From Desmodus rotundus (taxonomy: Eukaryota > Chordata > Mammalia > Chiroptera > Phyllostomidae), in contig NC_071389.1 of the NCBI RefSeq assembly GCF_022682495.2, positions 180,216,556 to 180,280,555 on the forward strand: DNA of 64,000 bases, written 5' to 3'. Positions 12,560 to 23,800 of this stretch are shown piece after piece. Positions within the stretch are counted from its first letter, which is position 1, and the number at the start of each line of letters is the position of its first letter. The position numbers and the translations under genes are program-made. The notes beneath the pieces are model-generated. The model saw only the letters and a program-made list of their open reading frames with translations, was not told where the DNA came from and searched no databases.

Positions 12560-12870
12560 CCCCTCTCCCAGGCATGGACAGTGTGCCATCCCAAGCAGGG
12601 CCAGCCCTGAAGAGCTCGGGTGCCTGCATCTCTGCCATAATTACTTGGGCAGCTACCTCTGCTTCTAACCCCAGGCTACAAACTGCAAAGCAATGGCCAC
12701 TTCTGTCTTTCTGCCAGCTAGGGAGGAGGCCCCGGGGCAGGAGAGGTGCTCCTAAAAGCCAGGCGGGGGCACAGCTCCCCAGCCCATCCCCTCATGGGCC
12801 TGCCGTGATCAGCTACACACAAACCAGTGGGCTCCTTCTCCAGGCCCAAGTCCCTGGAGGCCTTCTCTCC
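12560..12870 (+). pseudogene. Fossil C1R-type EGF exon plus start of CUB2 exon (copy B)
   Basis: Following an acceptor-like CTCTCCCAG, the frame through 12618-12655 reads RCLHLCHNYLGSYLCF and then a TAA stop where C1R has the codon for Cys of the CSC motif. After a one-base shift the reading resumes as GYKLQSNGHFCLSA. This is an EGF module like that of C1R ([23 protein letters not shown]). About 90 bases further, AGCTACACACAAACCAG resembles the start of the CUB2 exon, as in copy A. The upstream flank (CTCCCCAAGGCTCCAGA) also resembles that of copy A (CTCCCCACAAGGCTTCAGA). The stop and frameshift make it non-functional. Confidence 0.75.
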
Positions 12871-15800
12871 TGACCCTAACACTCTCTGTAGCTGCGCCCC
12901 CTGGGTGGGACCAGGACAGGCCCTCATATTCAAAGTGTCAGATTCCTAAAAGCAGAGACCACATCCAGGACCTGGGCTGCTCCAGACACCAGCGGTAGGC
13001 ACTGTCTCTTCACCCCCTTGGCTCCCTGACCTCTTTCACACTAGGCCTCCACCCAGCACTTTAACCTTTGTCCATTTAGGGTGACCAACTGTTCTGATTC
13101 ACCCAGAACTTTCTCACATCCCCCAAAAGCCCTCAGTCCCATACAAACCAGAACAGTTGTCCCTGCCTGCCCTGGAGTTGTCTTTTAAGGTCTTTCTCTT
13201 CCTTTCCTACAGAACAGTACCAAGAAAGATGGGCTAGCCCAGGTACCCCCACGAGTCCTGGAGCACAAGCTCAGGAGCAGAGTACAATCCTGCCCATCGG
13301 ACTGTCAGAGAACAGGGAATGATGCTCTGAAGGGAGACTAGGGCTGGATCCCCAGCCCTGATGGGAGCCTTAGCTATTGGCTGTTCCCACCACATGGGTC
13401 TTGGACTGGTACCGTCGATCACCCCATGGGTGTGTCTCCGCCTTTGCAGGTGCTCCAGATGACCCTGAGAGCTGGATGAAAGGGAATGCATCAGTGGTCT
13501 CTGGGGAGGGGAGAAGCCCAGACAGAGGGTCCTGCTGCTCAAAAGATGCAGATGGGAGACTATCCCCAGGGGCGGCACAGGGTCGATTTCACCCCAAGAC
13601 TGTACCTGGGGAACTGTGTCTCTCCTGAGTATCACTCTCCTGCCACCCCTCGGAGCCACGGACTGTGGCTCTCCTGAGCCTTAGCCTGCAGAAAACAAAG
13701 ATCCAGAAGGTACCCTGCTTGGATTTGTAACTTGCTGCATGTGTGAGGAGCCATATTACCACATGCAAAGTGGAGAAAGCAACAGATTCTTCTATGAGAA
13801 GTATGTGTGTATGTGTGTCTAGAATATAAGCCCAAATGGAATGTAAGGATTTCCATACATTCTACACCTAGAACACCTGACACATAGTAGGCGTTTGTTG
13901 AATGAATGAATATGTGTGCACATGTACATGTCTCAGTGTCTGATTGGTAAGTTCTCCTTAGACCTGGGAGAGTAAAGGGAGGTCGGGGGGATGGAGCTCA
14001 CACTGAAAACAGATTTTGTTTTGTTTTGTTTTTTTGTGAAGCCAGCAATGCTGTTGCCAACGGGAAGAATGAGGCACAATACTATTCCACCACATCTGTT
14101 TTCCTCACTCCAAGCACGTTGCAGATTTCTTCCACAATCCTTCCTGTTCTCTGCTTTGAGGACTCCCGCCTTCTCTGCCAGCCAATCTGAGCCATGGAGG
14201 TGGGTGGGGGGCGGGGCTGTCCGGTAAAGGTAGGAGGGTTCATTTGGGGATGTCCCCCAGCCTCTTTTTCATGCTGAGTTCTTATGGCTGGAGGACAGAC
14301 CTCAGAACTCCAGGACAAGCCTATCCCGCCCCTGCCTTTCAGACCCAAATACATTGAGATGACATTTTTCCAAGTACTGAAGAAGGAGGGAGGCTCTGGG
14401 TTTGGTGGAGAGGGAAGAAACAGGGATATTGGTGAGCGTGTGTCTTATGGGTGAGTGCAGGGGAGTACTGTTGTGTTGCTCGTGGCAGCGTGGTGACTGA
14501 GGCACTGGGCACAGAGCTGCTGGAGGCTGTTCCAGGTAACCAGGGCTCAGACTGGGGTAGTGGTCACAACAACTGGTGATAGTGGGTGAGCTAATGGCGT
14601 GGGAGGTCTCTGGCAGCACAGTCACCATACTGAAGTGGCTGCAAGCACCATTCTCCAGGATGACCATAGAGCTTATCCAAACCAGGATAACTTTGAAAGG
14701 GAGAGGCATGTAAATAACTACACCAGGATGACCAGTGTAAACTGGGATTGTTCCAACCCAACTGAGACATGTGCTCTCCCAATAGATGATTCTAAAAACT
14801 GTTCTGGGAGATTAGGTGGCGTTAGTCCACCAAAGCAACAAAGAGTGGCGGCATTAATGCCCTAGTGGGTAAGGCACTAACGAAACCTATCAGAGCCTTT
14901 CGGGGAGGTGACAACAACAACAAAGTGAATCGGTGTTGAGTGACTCAGGGTGGGCGGCAATATATGCAAGTCGCCAGCATAGCCAGGGCTGCTAGGCAGT
15001 GAGATGGCAGAACGATGAAGGTGTAGCTGTAGTGAAGCATGACCAGAGAAACAAAGAACATAGCATGGGGGTCCTAACCTTTATGATCTAGTGGCTGGTT
15101 CAGCATCCTTCCTCCCAGGACAGATCCCTGGGGGCTCATGCAACGGCCCCTCTCATTCGTGGGCTATACCCAGCAGGCCCTGGCTTTTTCCTTGCAGGCC
15201 TGAATAAAAGGCTTCCTCTTCTGGGGTTGCATTGCCTCCTCCCTCAACTGGCAAGAAGTGGTTCAACCTGGACTTCTAAGGACCATGGGCCAAGCAGTCC
15301 ACAGTCAGCCACCTTACATGCTCCGACATCATTGCCTGGAGACATTGCATCAGGACCCGAGACACTGGCTGTATCTCCACGTTTCCAACTCAGGGCAAGG
15401 TGGAACAGTACACACCAGGAACTGCGGAGGAGTCCACAGAGGTGAATTCCACTACCTTCACCAAAGTCTTTCTTTCTCTCACCTTGGGTCCTCATGCCTC
15501 CACGTGGCCATCGCTCTTCTCCCCGGAGCACCTGCCCTAGGAAGGAAGGGCAGAGATAGAGAGCCAGGAGCATAAAGAAATGGAAGTAGAGGCTTTGAGA
15601 GAGAGAATTTTTCTTTAAACAGGCAGATGGCATGGTCCCCAGAGAACTTTCTTCAACTCCTCCTTCAAGTCAACTCTGATTGTTGGTGGGTAAGAGGTCT
15701 TCCTGGTCTCAGAAATATCAAGCCTCAATTGGGGTAAAAACTTGCTGCGATATTTCGGTCACCCCTATGCCAGACCACAAGTGATATCTAGAGGGGTTTT

Positions 15801-16689
15801 TTTTAGGTCATGTTGCTAATTACTGCATTTCCAATAACTTTCAGCTCCTCCTGCTTCTGGAGCCTTCCCCAGACAGAGCCCCAGTGCCTCAGCTGGGCCA
15901 AGCCCCCTCACTCACCCTGGAGTGAGGGGACCTGACTCCCAATTGTAGCTGAAAGACAGAATGTGTCCCATAGTACACTTGTTAGCTTTCTCTTTTCTTT
16001 TGTACATTTTAAGCCTCTCAGACCTGCCCTCTAAAATCCTATATAATGAAATTCTGGTACTTGGTTTTAAAAAGCAAGCCTCACAAATGCTAACAAAATG
16101 AATCTGAGCAAGATGAGAACAGAACATACTCCCTCTTAGCATAGCATTGCAGAAAATCAGACATGATTCTGCTCATACAGTTGATTTTGATAAAGCGGTG
16201 AATCAAAAATATTCAATCTCACTGGTGTGGAAATACATAATTCTGTTCCATGTTATATTTATATCATCTTTGGAGTATAATTTATACAAAGGAATTTTTA
16301 AAGACATTCAGACTTCAGAGATGATTGCTGTATGACCAGTGCAACGTAGTCTATAAAATGTAAAAGCCTGCCGGTCTGGTTGGTCGTTGATAACTTTTAC
16401 TCATAGAAAAAATTTTTAATTAACCGTTTGCTTTCCAGAAAGCACAAATACCTGTGAGATTGTTGTCTGTCTGTTAGACCAGACGAATACCTTTGGGACT
16501 CTCTTCCTACTTTCAAGCATCAAGATAAAATCCCATTACTCTGATTTTTTTTTTCAAAAAGCGTAAGAGTCTGCAATTGTTTAATTAACAGAAGGAATCC
16601 CTGCTCTGTGATCTACCAGGAAAGATAGAAACCAGCCTTGTGGAAAGAGCTGGAAAAGGAAAGCGGGAAACAGAGAACAAATCAATGAT
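12871..16689. other. Intergenic stretch with no gene seen
   Basis: Mixed DNA with short open frames on both strands but no protein family I recognise and no further C1R-like exon that I could align. A tail resembling an L2/MIR 3' end (ACATAGTAGGCGTTTGTTGAATGAATGAA) lies near 13880-13910. Confidence 0.4.
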
Positions 16690-16965
16690 TGTTAGATGGG
16701 GGCTGGGGAGGAGGAAATGGGCAAAAAAGGAGAAAGGGATTCAGAAGTACAAATTGCCAGTTACAAAAACAGTCAAGGGGATGCGAAGTGCAGCATAGGA
16801 AATCCGGTCAACAGCACTGTAATCACTGTGTGTGGTGTCGGATGGGCACTAGACTTACTGGGAGATCACTTTGTAAGGCATATAAATGTGTGGTCACTGT
16901 ATTGTGCACCTGAAACTAATATAATATTGTAGGTCAACTGTAATTGAAAATTAAGTTTTAAAAAA
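16690..16965 (+). mobile_element. L1 3' end (laurasiatherian LINE-1), plus strand
   Basis: GGGGGCTGGGGAGGAGGAAA, then GGAAATCCGGTCAACAGCAC, and finally CACCTGAAACTAATATAATA with an A-rich tail. This is the usual 3' UTR of carnivore/bat/ungulate L1 elements, truncated at the 5' side. A second copy of the same segment lies at 37.0-37.3 kb. Confidence 0.75.
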
Positions 16966-17304
16966 AGAGAGAGAAGCAGTAAGACCCTGAGTTCAGTTCA
17001 CTCGGGATTTGGAATTGGGCCGTGGCCTGCAGCAGCCCTCCCCTGGGGCCCTGATCGTGATGTTTGGGGTCCTCGTGGCCACTGGTCCCTCTTACTTGAA
17101 AGACAATAAACATTCCAAAGCCCAATAGGAAACTGTCTTGTTGAGTCAGAGGCTCCCCAGGAAGAGGGAGCAATAAGATGTTCAAAGGAGAGCCAAACAG
17201 AGCCAAAGCTTGGATTAAGGAGGAAAGTGAAAAAGAGAGCACAAAAGCCTGGAGAAAGGGAGGAGAGCAAAGGAGGTGAGGGACAAATAAAAGCAGAGAA
17301 ATGA

Positions 17305-17535
17305 GCCCTGGCCAGGTGGTTCAGTTGGTTGGAGCATTGGCTTGTGCACCAGGGTGTTGTGGATTTGACCCCCAGTAAGGGCCCACACCTAGGTTGTGGG
17401 TTCAGTCCCCAGTGCAGGTGCATGTGGGAGGCAACCAATCGATGTTTCTCTTTCTCTCTTTCTCTCTCTCTCTCCTCCCCCCTTCTTCTCTCTCTAAAAT
17501 CAATAAACATATCCTCGGATGAGGATTTTTTTTAA
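17305..17535 (+). mobile_element. Ves-type bat SINE
   Basis: Head GCCCTGGCCAGGTGGTTCAG, CT-rich tract and A-rich tail. Short direct repeats AAAAGCAGAG are visible before (about 17289) and after (about 17536) the element. Confidence 0.9.
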
Positions 17536-18354
17536 AAAAGCAGAGTAACAAGAACAGGAACATACCAGGGACCAGGGACCTGAGCAGCATGCGTACACCC
17601 TGAGTAGAGATTACTTCATGGAATAGGGGTGACAGGGATTGCCCCCCAAGCTGTCCCTTGGACTAAGGATGGAAGGACAAGGCTCTAGGAAGGAGAGGAC
17701 CCCAGAGGAATGGCACTTGGGAAGGAGCCTGGTCATTGGGAATGACCCAGAGAGAGCTGGAAGGAGCTGCTGGTTATTATTACAAGGTTACAAAATGTAC
17801 AGAAGGATACTATTTTTAGTATATTTTGTATCCTTAAATTTTTCTATTTCTGTTATTAGATAGCTGGGTTTGCTGGGGGCCAGTGGAAGTGTTCTGCAGA
17901 AGAGGGGAAGAGGGAAAAGTCGGGTCCAAAGAGCAGGAGCAGACAAGCACTGGAAGTGACGGTGGGGCTGGATGAAGGTGGAGTAGAGGGCTCGTGCAAG
18001 GGGGAAGAGGGAAGACGCCAGCTGACAGGCTTTCTACCCATGCTTTCTACCCATGCTTTCCAGATTCAGCCACACACATTTCGCGACCCCGAATATGGGC
18101 AGGGCGCCTTATTAGCCATCGGTGATGGCAAGCCCAGGCCTAGTAGATCGTTCGCAAGTGCCCTGAAGGGTTCCCAGAGAGTCTCCTGAAAGAATTGTGG
18201 ACCAAGAGCTCTGGAGTGGGTGAGGAGCCATTCTTAGCATGTGGAGGCCTCCATACCCCAAAGAACAGAAAGAGGAAAAGGGTAAGTAAAACTATGTGGC
18301 AAAGCCACCATGAGTTACAGCTCTGAGCCCCAGAGGTGTACAAAACTTCCAGAT

Positions 18355-18740
18355 GAGACCTCAGTCCACACCCAGGACGTGACCCTGGGACCACCAGTGG
18401 TACAGAGTCACACTCCTTACCTGCCTGCTTTCCCACTCTTCCCCTGGCTTCCAGATCCCGGCCCCTGGACCGGGGGAGGGCGGGGTGCTCTGAGCTGATT
18501 CTGTGGGCACCAGCGCCCCCCAGTGGGAAGCCTCCTGATCAGAGGGAGTTTGTGTCCTTGGGGAACAGGCTGCTGCTGACCTCCCACACACCTGCCTCCT
18601 TTGTGGACCGGACCACCAGCCTCCACAAGAACTTCCTAGCCCCTTATCAGGCCATGGGTGAGTGTGTCTCCTGGAGAGGTGGCCTCTGTGCCCAACAATG
18701 GCCCGGGTATCTACCTGAAGAAGCAGGAGTCCGGGCCTGA
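18355..18740 (+). pseudogene. Fossil copy of C1RL exon 3 (second half of CUB) with flanking intron
   Basis: A decayed exon at 18455-18657 with acceptor TTCCAG and donor GGTGAGTG. Its second part reads GKPPDQREFVSLGNRLLLTS, then HTPASFVDRTTSLHKNFLAP, then YQAMG, which matches C1RL exon 3 (QREFVSSGNHLQLTF, TAGLHKSFLVLYQAV). The first part, FCGHQ, is in a different frame, so at least one indel has broken it. Similarity continues into the introns on both sides: CCCTGGGACCACC upstream, and GTGAGTGT followed by GGTATCT downstream, compared with 23955-24330. It is therefore a genomic duplication and not a retrocopy. It ends about 600 bases before C1RL exon 1. Confidence 0.85.
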
Positions 18741-19249
18741 TCCAGGCCCTGTGCCAACCTGACCCTGCTAGATGAGCAGATTCCAGGGGCTGTGAGCAGG
18801 ATGCAAAAGACTACCCAAGCGAGGGCCCCAGCCATGCTTGGTGAGGAGGGAGAGGGGGAGAGGAAGCTCAAGTTCAGAGGTCACAAATTTCCATTTCAAC
18901 GAGAGGCAGGCAGGTAATATAAATGAGTGGACAGGTCAGGGAGGGAGAGGTATGGCTGATTAGAAGCAACATCCATAACACGCAAGGAGCCATCCCTACT
19001 ATTTACTATTTTGTAAATAGTACAAAGGAGTCAAGAGTCAGTGCCCTCCCAACCCATGATCTCTGAGGGCCAGCGAGGTTTCGGAGTTTTTCCTCTCAAA
19101 TTGTGGTGGCTGAGATATACCCAAGTTAGACAGTAGGTGGCGCTCAACCCAGAGACTTAGAAAAAGGAACCCGAGAATTACTAAACTCATTTCCAGTAAC
19201 CTCCCACCTACCCCTGAGGGCCCTCTCCGGCCCCACCTCCTGTTTCCTG

Positions 19250-19362
19250 GCCTGGGCCAAGTCCTCTCCAAGGTCCCAGTTGTCCCACTCCAGAGGCCTG
19301 GTCTCAGAGCCCGGGAATTATTTCTGGGGAAGCCCCCACTCCACAAGCTGCCCAGGCAAGAT
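19250..19362 (+). promoter_or_regulatory. C1RL: C1RL first exon and proximal promoter region (approximate)
   Basis: The first exon ends AAGAT at 19362 with donor GTGAGTG. The two last bases, AT, are joined to the first G of exon 2 to make the start codon. The exon text GGAAGCCCCCACTCC...TGCCCAGGCAAG corresponds to the human residues SPHSKGCPGA as I recall them, which supports the exon. No TATA box is evident, and the transcription start is not determinable from sequence. Confidence 0.6.
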
Positions 19363-20815
19363 GTGAGTGTGCCCTTAGAAAGGACTGGAGGAGAGGGAAA
19401 GGGTGGGGAGACGGGAGGCTGGGACCCCGGGGCTCCTGTACACCACACACAGAAACCCACACATGCACTCTCACTCACACACACACACTCAAAGCCACTT
19501 AAAGCAGACGGGAATTAGAAGTTGCCCTTAGTTTCTAGCAGCCTTCCTGGGGGATGGTCAGGCACCGTGCTCTGAGCCAGGAAACTAACATCTTCACTGT
19601 CCCTCACTTGTACCTCCATGTCTCCCTCAGATCCCAGGGTGGGGTTGGGATCTGCAGGAGCAGAAAGTAGCCCTCCACGTTGTATGAGACTCTCCAGGAA
19701 GATAAGCAATGGTGGAAAACTCACCGTGGAGCTCAGGCTGACTAGGAGGCTGAAGGAATTGGGGCGGAGAGGGGCAATAAGGCAGCAGGCAGAGGTGTCA
19801 GGCCTCAAGGGCTGTGGCCACAGCTGCTAATGCCTTTGCCAGGTCTCTCAGTCCCTTAACAGTGCCTGCCCCCACTCTCCCACAGGCCTCAGGCCACACT
19901 TATGTGGACTCATCTTGCCCTCACCCACTCACAGGTGGTGGCCACTTCTCTGGGGAGTCCTCCAGGCTTGCCCCACACAGGGTTCTGTGCTCTTGGCCCA
20001 GCAGCTACCCCAGCAGCTGACATTCCCCGGGTTCCAGGAGCCATACCTCAAAGGCCAAGAGAGCACCACTGTCATCGAGGCCCCGGAGGGCTTTGCTGTG
20101 AAGCTCGTGCTCCAGGACTCCGGCCTGGAGCTGTCCCAGAACTGTGAACGGGACTCTGTCACAGTGAGCTGGGGTCCTGGAGGGACTTCGGGGAGGCAGC
20201 CCCCTGGCCTGGAGCCTGGGGGCAGTGGGAGGTGGGTGGGCCCTGGCTCTGGGAGGGTGGATGAAAAGCCCAAGTCAGGGGCACAGGCTGGCTTCCCTGG
20301 GAGGCGAGGGTCTGCCCAAGTGTACAGCCTCCACCAGCAACCCTGTCCCTGGCCATGCTACCATCTTGGGTGTCCAAAGGGACACACAAATACTGCCAAT
20401 CCCTAGAATAAAGAGCAAGGCCTCACACATGGGTCATTAAAAACACATCATCAAGCATTTTGCCAAGTGCCTGCTCTGTCAGGGCAGGAAGCTGGGCATG
20501 AACAGTAACAAAAGATTCGGTGACTGAGTTTACCTTAAAGTTCGTACCATAAGGGAATTACTCAGAATAAGGACACTTTAAAAACGTACTTTGTTATCTT
20601 TTGTTTTAAATTTTATTTATATCAAAATAATAGATGCAGTGTTTGTTCATTGGTTTGTTTTTAAATCAGAGTAGTACAAGGCTTATAATGGGAAACAGCG
20701 GTCTCCAGCTTTCCTCCTCACCCCATTCCACTCTCCTGGGGCAATTAGTCACAATTCATGCAGCTGTTTCATCTGGCATTTAGTTTCATATGTATCAGTC
20801 ACACGCTTGTTCTGG

Positions 20816-20854
<39 letters not shown>

Positions 20855-23800
20855 GGTTGGGTTTGTTTGGTTTGGTTTGGTTTTGGTTTTTTTGGTTGTT
20901 GTTTTGTCTTCTATTACATATTATCCATTAACTTTCAACTATAGAAGACAGAACTGGCTATTTTGCAGACCCTCACGCCTACATTTCCCCTCTCCCATCC
21001 TCCCAGCTTACCTATACTATTATTTGTAATTAAATCTATAGTCATTACTTACATTATTATGACTTTAAAATACTCACATCTGAGCACATGATGGACAATA
21101 ATTATAGTTTGTTTTTTTCTCTAACTTTCGGTTTCCCAGGAGTCAATGATTACATTGAGTTCTTTGGAGCTTTCTGTTTGTTTTTGCTCTACTCTTTGGT
21201 TTGCTTAGTTCTGTGTAACTAATCTCCTCAAACTCTTAGCCACAGAGTAAATCTTTCAACACAGTCAAATACAAATCTCATCCGAGTCCTCCTGTTCATG
21301 GGCGACATTTCACCAAAAGATCTCTTGATGATTTATTTCTTCAGTCTGAAGTCTTCTCTGTCTAAGCCTTTGCCCTCTCTGGGGGTTCCCTTCTCCACCG
21401 TGCTGGGGATTCCCTCTACCTGTCCTGCATTAAAACTGAACCCCATCGTCATTCTCTTTCCGGGTTTTCTCTCTCATTTTTAAAGGAGCACTTTCTCCTT
21501 CAGAAAAGGCATGTGGGAGTCAGTTTTAGAGGATCTTGCACAACCCTAAATGTCTTCGTTCTGCCCTCACCGCTGGTCAGTTGTTTATCCGGCTTGCATT
21601 CTAAGTTGGAAGACATTTTCTCTCGGAATTTTGATGGCACTGTCTCCTTGTTCTAGTGTTGTTAAGTCTGACAGCGGTACAATTTCTGGTCCTTAGTTTT
21701 TTCTGTCTAGAGTTTCTGGAATTGCTTTTATTACCAGTATTCTGAACTTCATGACGTGCCTTGATGTGGTTCGCTTTTTACTCGTTTGGTACAGCCTTCT
21801 TTTAATCTAGAGACTCTTTTCACCCAGTCCTTCGATTCCAGGAATGTTCTTATATTATTTTTTAAATTATTTCCAGGCATCTACTCTCCTTATTTTCTCT
21901 TTCTGGAACTCCTATAATTTAGCTGTTGTATGTTCTGGACTGATTCTCTAGTTGTATTATTCATTCTCTTGTGTTTTCCATCTCTTTGTCCTTTTGTTCC
22001 ACTTCCTGGGAGATTTCCTCATTTTAAATACCCACTTTAGTGGTTTTTTTCTTGACTTTTTTTTATGACTAAAGGCTCATTCTTATTTTCCAAATGTGCC
22101 TTTTTACAGAATATTGTTCTTATTTCACAGACAATACTCTTTTCCCTGTAGTGGGACTATTTTTTGATGCTGTTTCTGTTCCCTGTATTATCTCTACTTT
22201 GTCCAAGTTCTTTTTTACTCTTCATTTGTTTTGCCTCTGCTTCTCATGTGAGAGACTCTCCTACAATGTCTGATAATCCTTGGCTGTTCATTTATATTTA
22301 AAAAGGAAGTACTAGAATGATATTGGATACTCTGTGAAGACAGCTAAAATTTGTGGAACGACAAGTTTGAAAACAAGGCTATGAGCAAGGTGGACTAGGT
22401 GTGCTGTGGGGCCCTCCCAAATGTCGATGTGCAGAAGCATTTTCCTGGGGGATGGCCAACCTCAGAGGGGAGTCCTCTGGTCTCCTGATGGAGTTGCCCG
22501 CCTTCTGGTAGACAAGCAGAGGCATCTCACTGTTTGATATGTAGACTTTCACCCAATCCCTCTGTTTTCAGTTCTGGTCTCACTCCCATTGTCAAGTGTC
22601 CCAGGGAATCCCAAGTCTCTGGCTCACGCTCGGGTCTCCTGCCAGGCAGGGTGAGCCAGAGGGAGTCGCCTGGGTGCACAGGGTGGGCAAAAGGGTCTAG
22701 AATTCTGCGGTCTCCCTACACAGGCTTCTGTTAGCCCCCACCCCCTGCCCTGCTCATCCCCATCCTCGGTTATCCTCAGTTATCCTCGTTTCTGTGATAA
22801 GAACCTGTGTGCTTCATGTTGGCTTCCACCTCTGCAGAGTCAGACCCATAGTTTCCCCCTTTCCATCTCCAGTCCACCTTCCAAGATGTTACTGGCGTCT
22901 CTCATCTGCTGTCATCTCCTCTCACTGTTTTGTCCCTGATCATGTTGAAAGGAATTTGAGACTGGGAGAATGAAGGAATGAAGCACCCAGGAGGTGAATC
23001 CATATGAAAGACATAAATTAAATGGAAAACGAAGAAATTAGTAAAATGCACTGAGCAGTGAGCTGAGTGCCCAGAACAGAGATTAAGCATGAGACGTGGG
23101 CCAGGGGACTCCTTCCAAGAGGTGTCCTTGTGGGTTGGAGAGCCCACCGAGAGGAATCTGAGCAGGGGCAAGGCCATCAAAAGGGGTTTGAAACAGCGAC
23201 ACCTTCCTCAAAGAACATATAAGTTAAGCAACTATAGGCAGCATATCCGTACTGTGTACCCTTGTGTCCTTAGATTCCCACCCCTTGTGGGGATTTATTT
23301 ACAGTTCAGCTGGAGGAGGGACACTCCAAAAAAGAGAACAGGAAAGGCCAGAAACCCCAGCTCAGTCTTTGCAGAGGGTCTCATTGCATCACAGATGTTG
23401 GCCCACGGGAAGTTACTCAGAAGTGGAAGGGGATGGGCTTGGAGGAAGCCAGAGGGAGGGGACTTACGTCTGTATTTTCATCAGTTCAAAGCTGCGGTGC
23501 TAGAAGCACCATGTGAGCCTCAGGGATTCCGTGGTCAGCAAAACAGATGTATTTCCCGCCTTCTTGGAACTTACAATCTAGTGGACTATTGGGGGAGCCC
23601 CAGGGGATCCCAAGGAACTTCTTTTTATTGATTTATTTTTCATTATAATTGACATATCGTATTATATTAGTTTCAGGCGTACAACATACTCAATATTTAG
23701 TCAGCTTACAAAGTGATCAGCACAATGAGTCTACTAGCCACCTGTCACCAAACACAGTTATTGTATGTTATTGACTCTATTCCCAAGGAGCCTTTCAAAA

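Noticed and set aside
13447..13660. Possible additional C1R-like exon (DDPESWMKGNASV...)
   Set aside because: Acceptor-like CCTTTGCAG precedes it, but the protein does not align with any C1R, C1RL or C1S domain.
23089..23631. 180-codon open frame on the plus strand in C1RL intron 2
   Set aside because: Lies wholly in an intron, ends in an L2-like fragment, and its protein is low-complexity with no family likeness.
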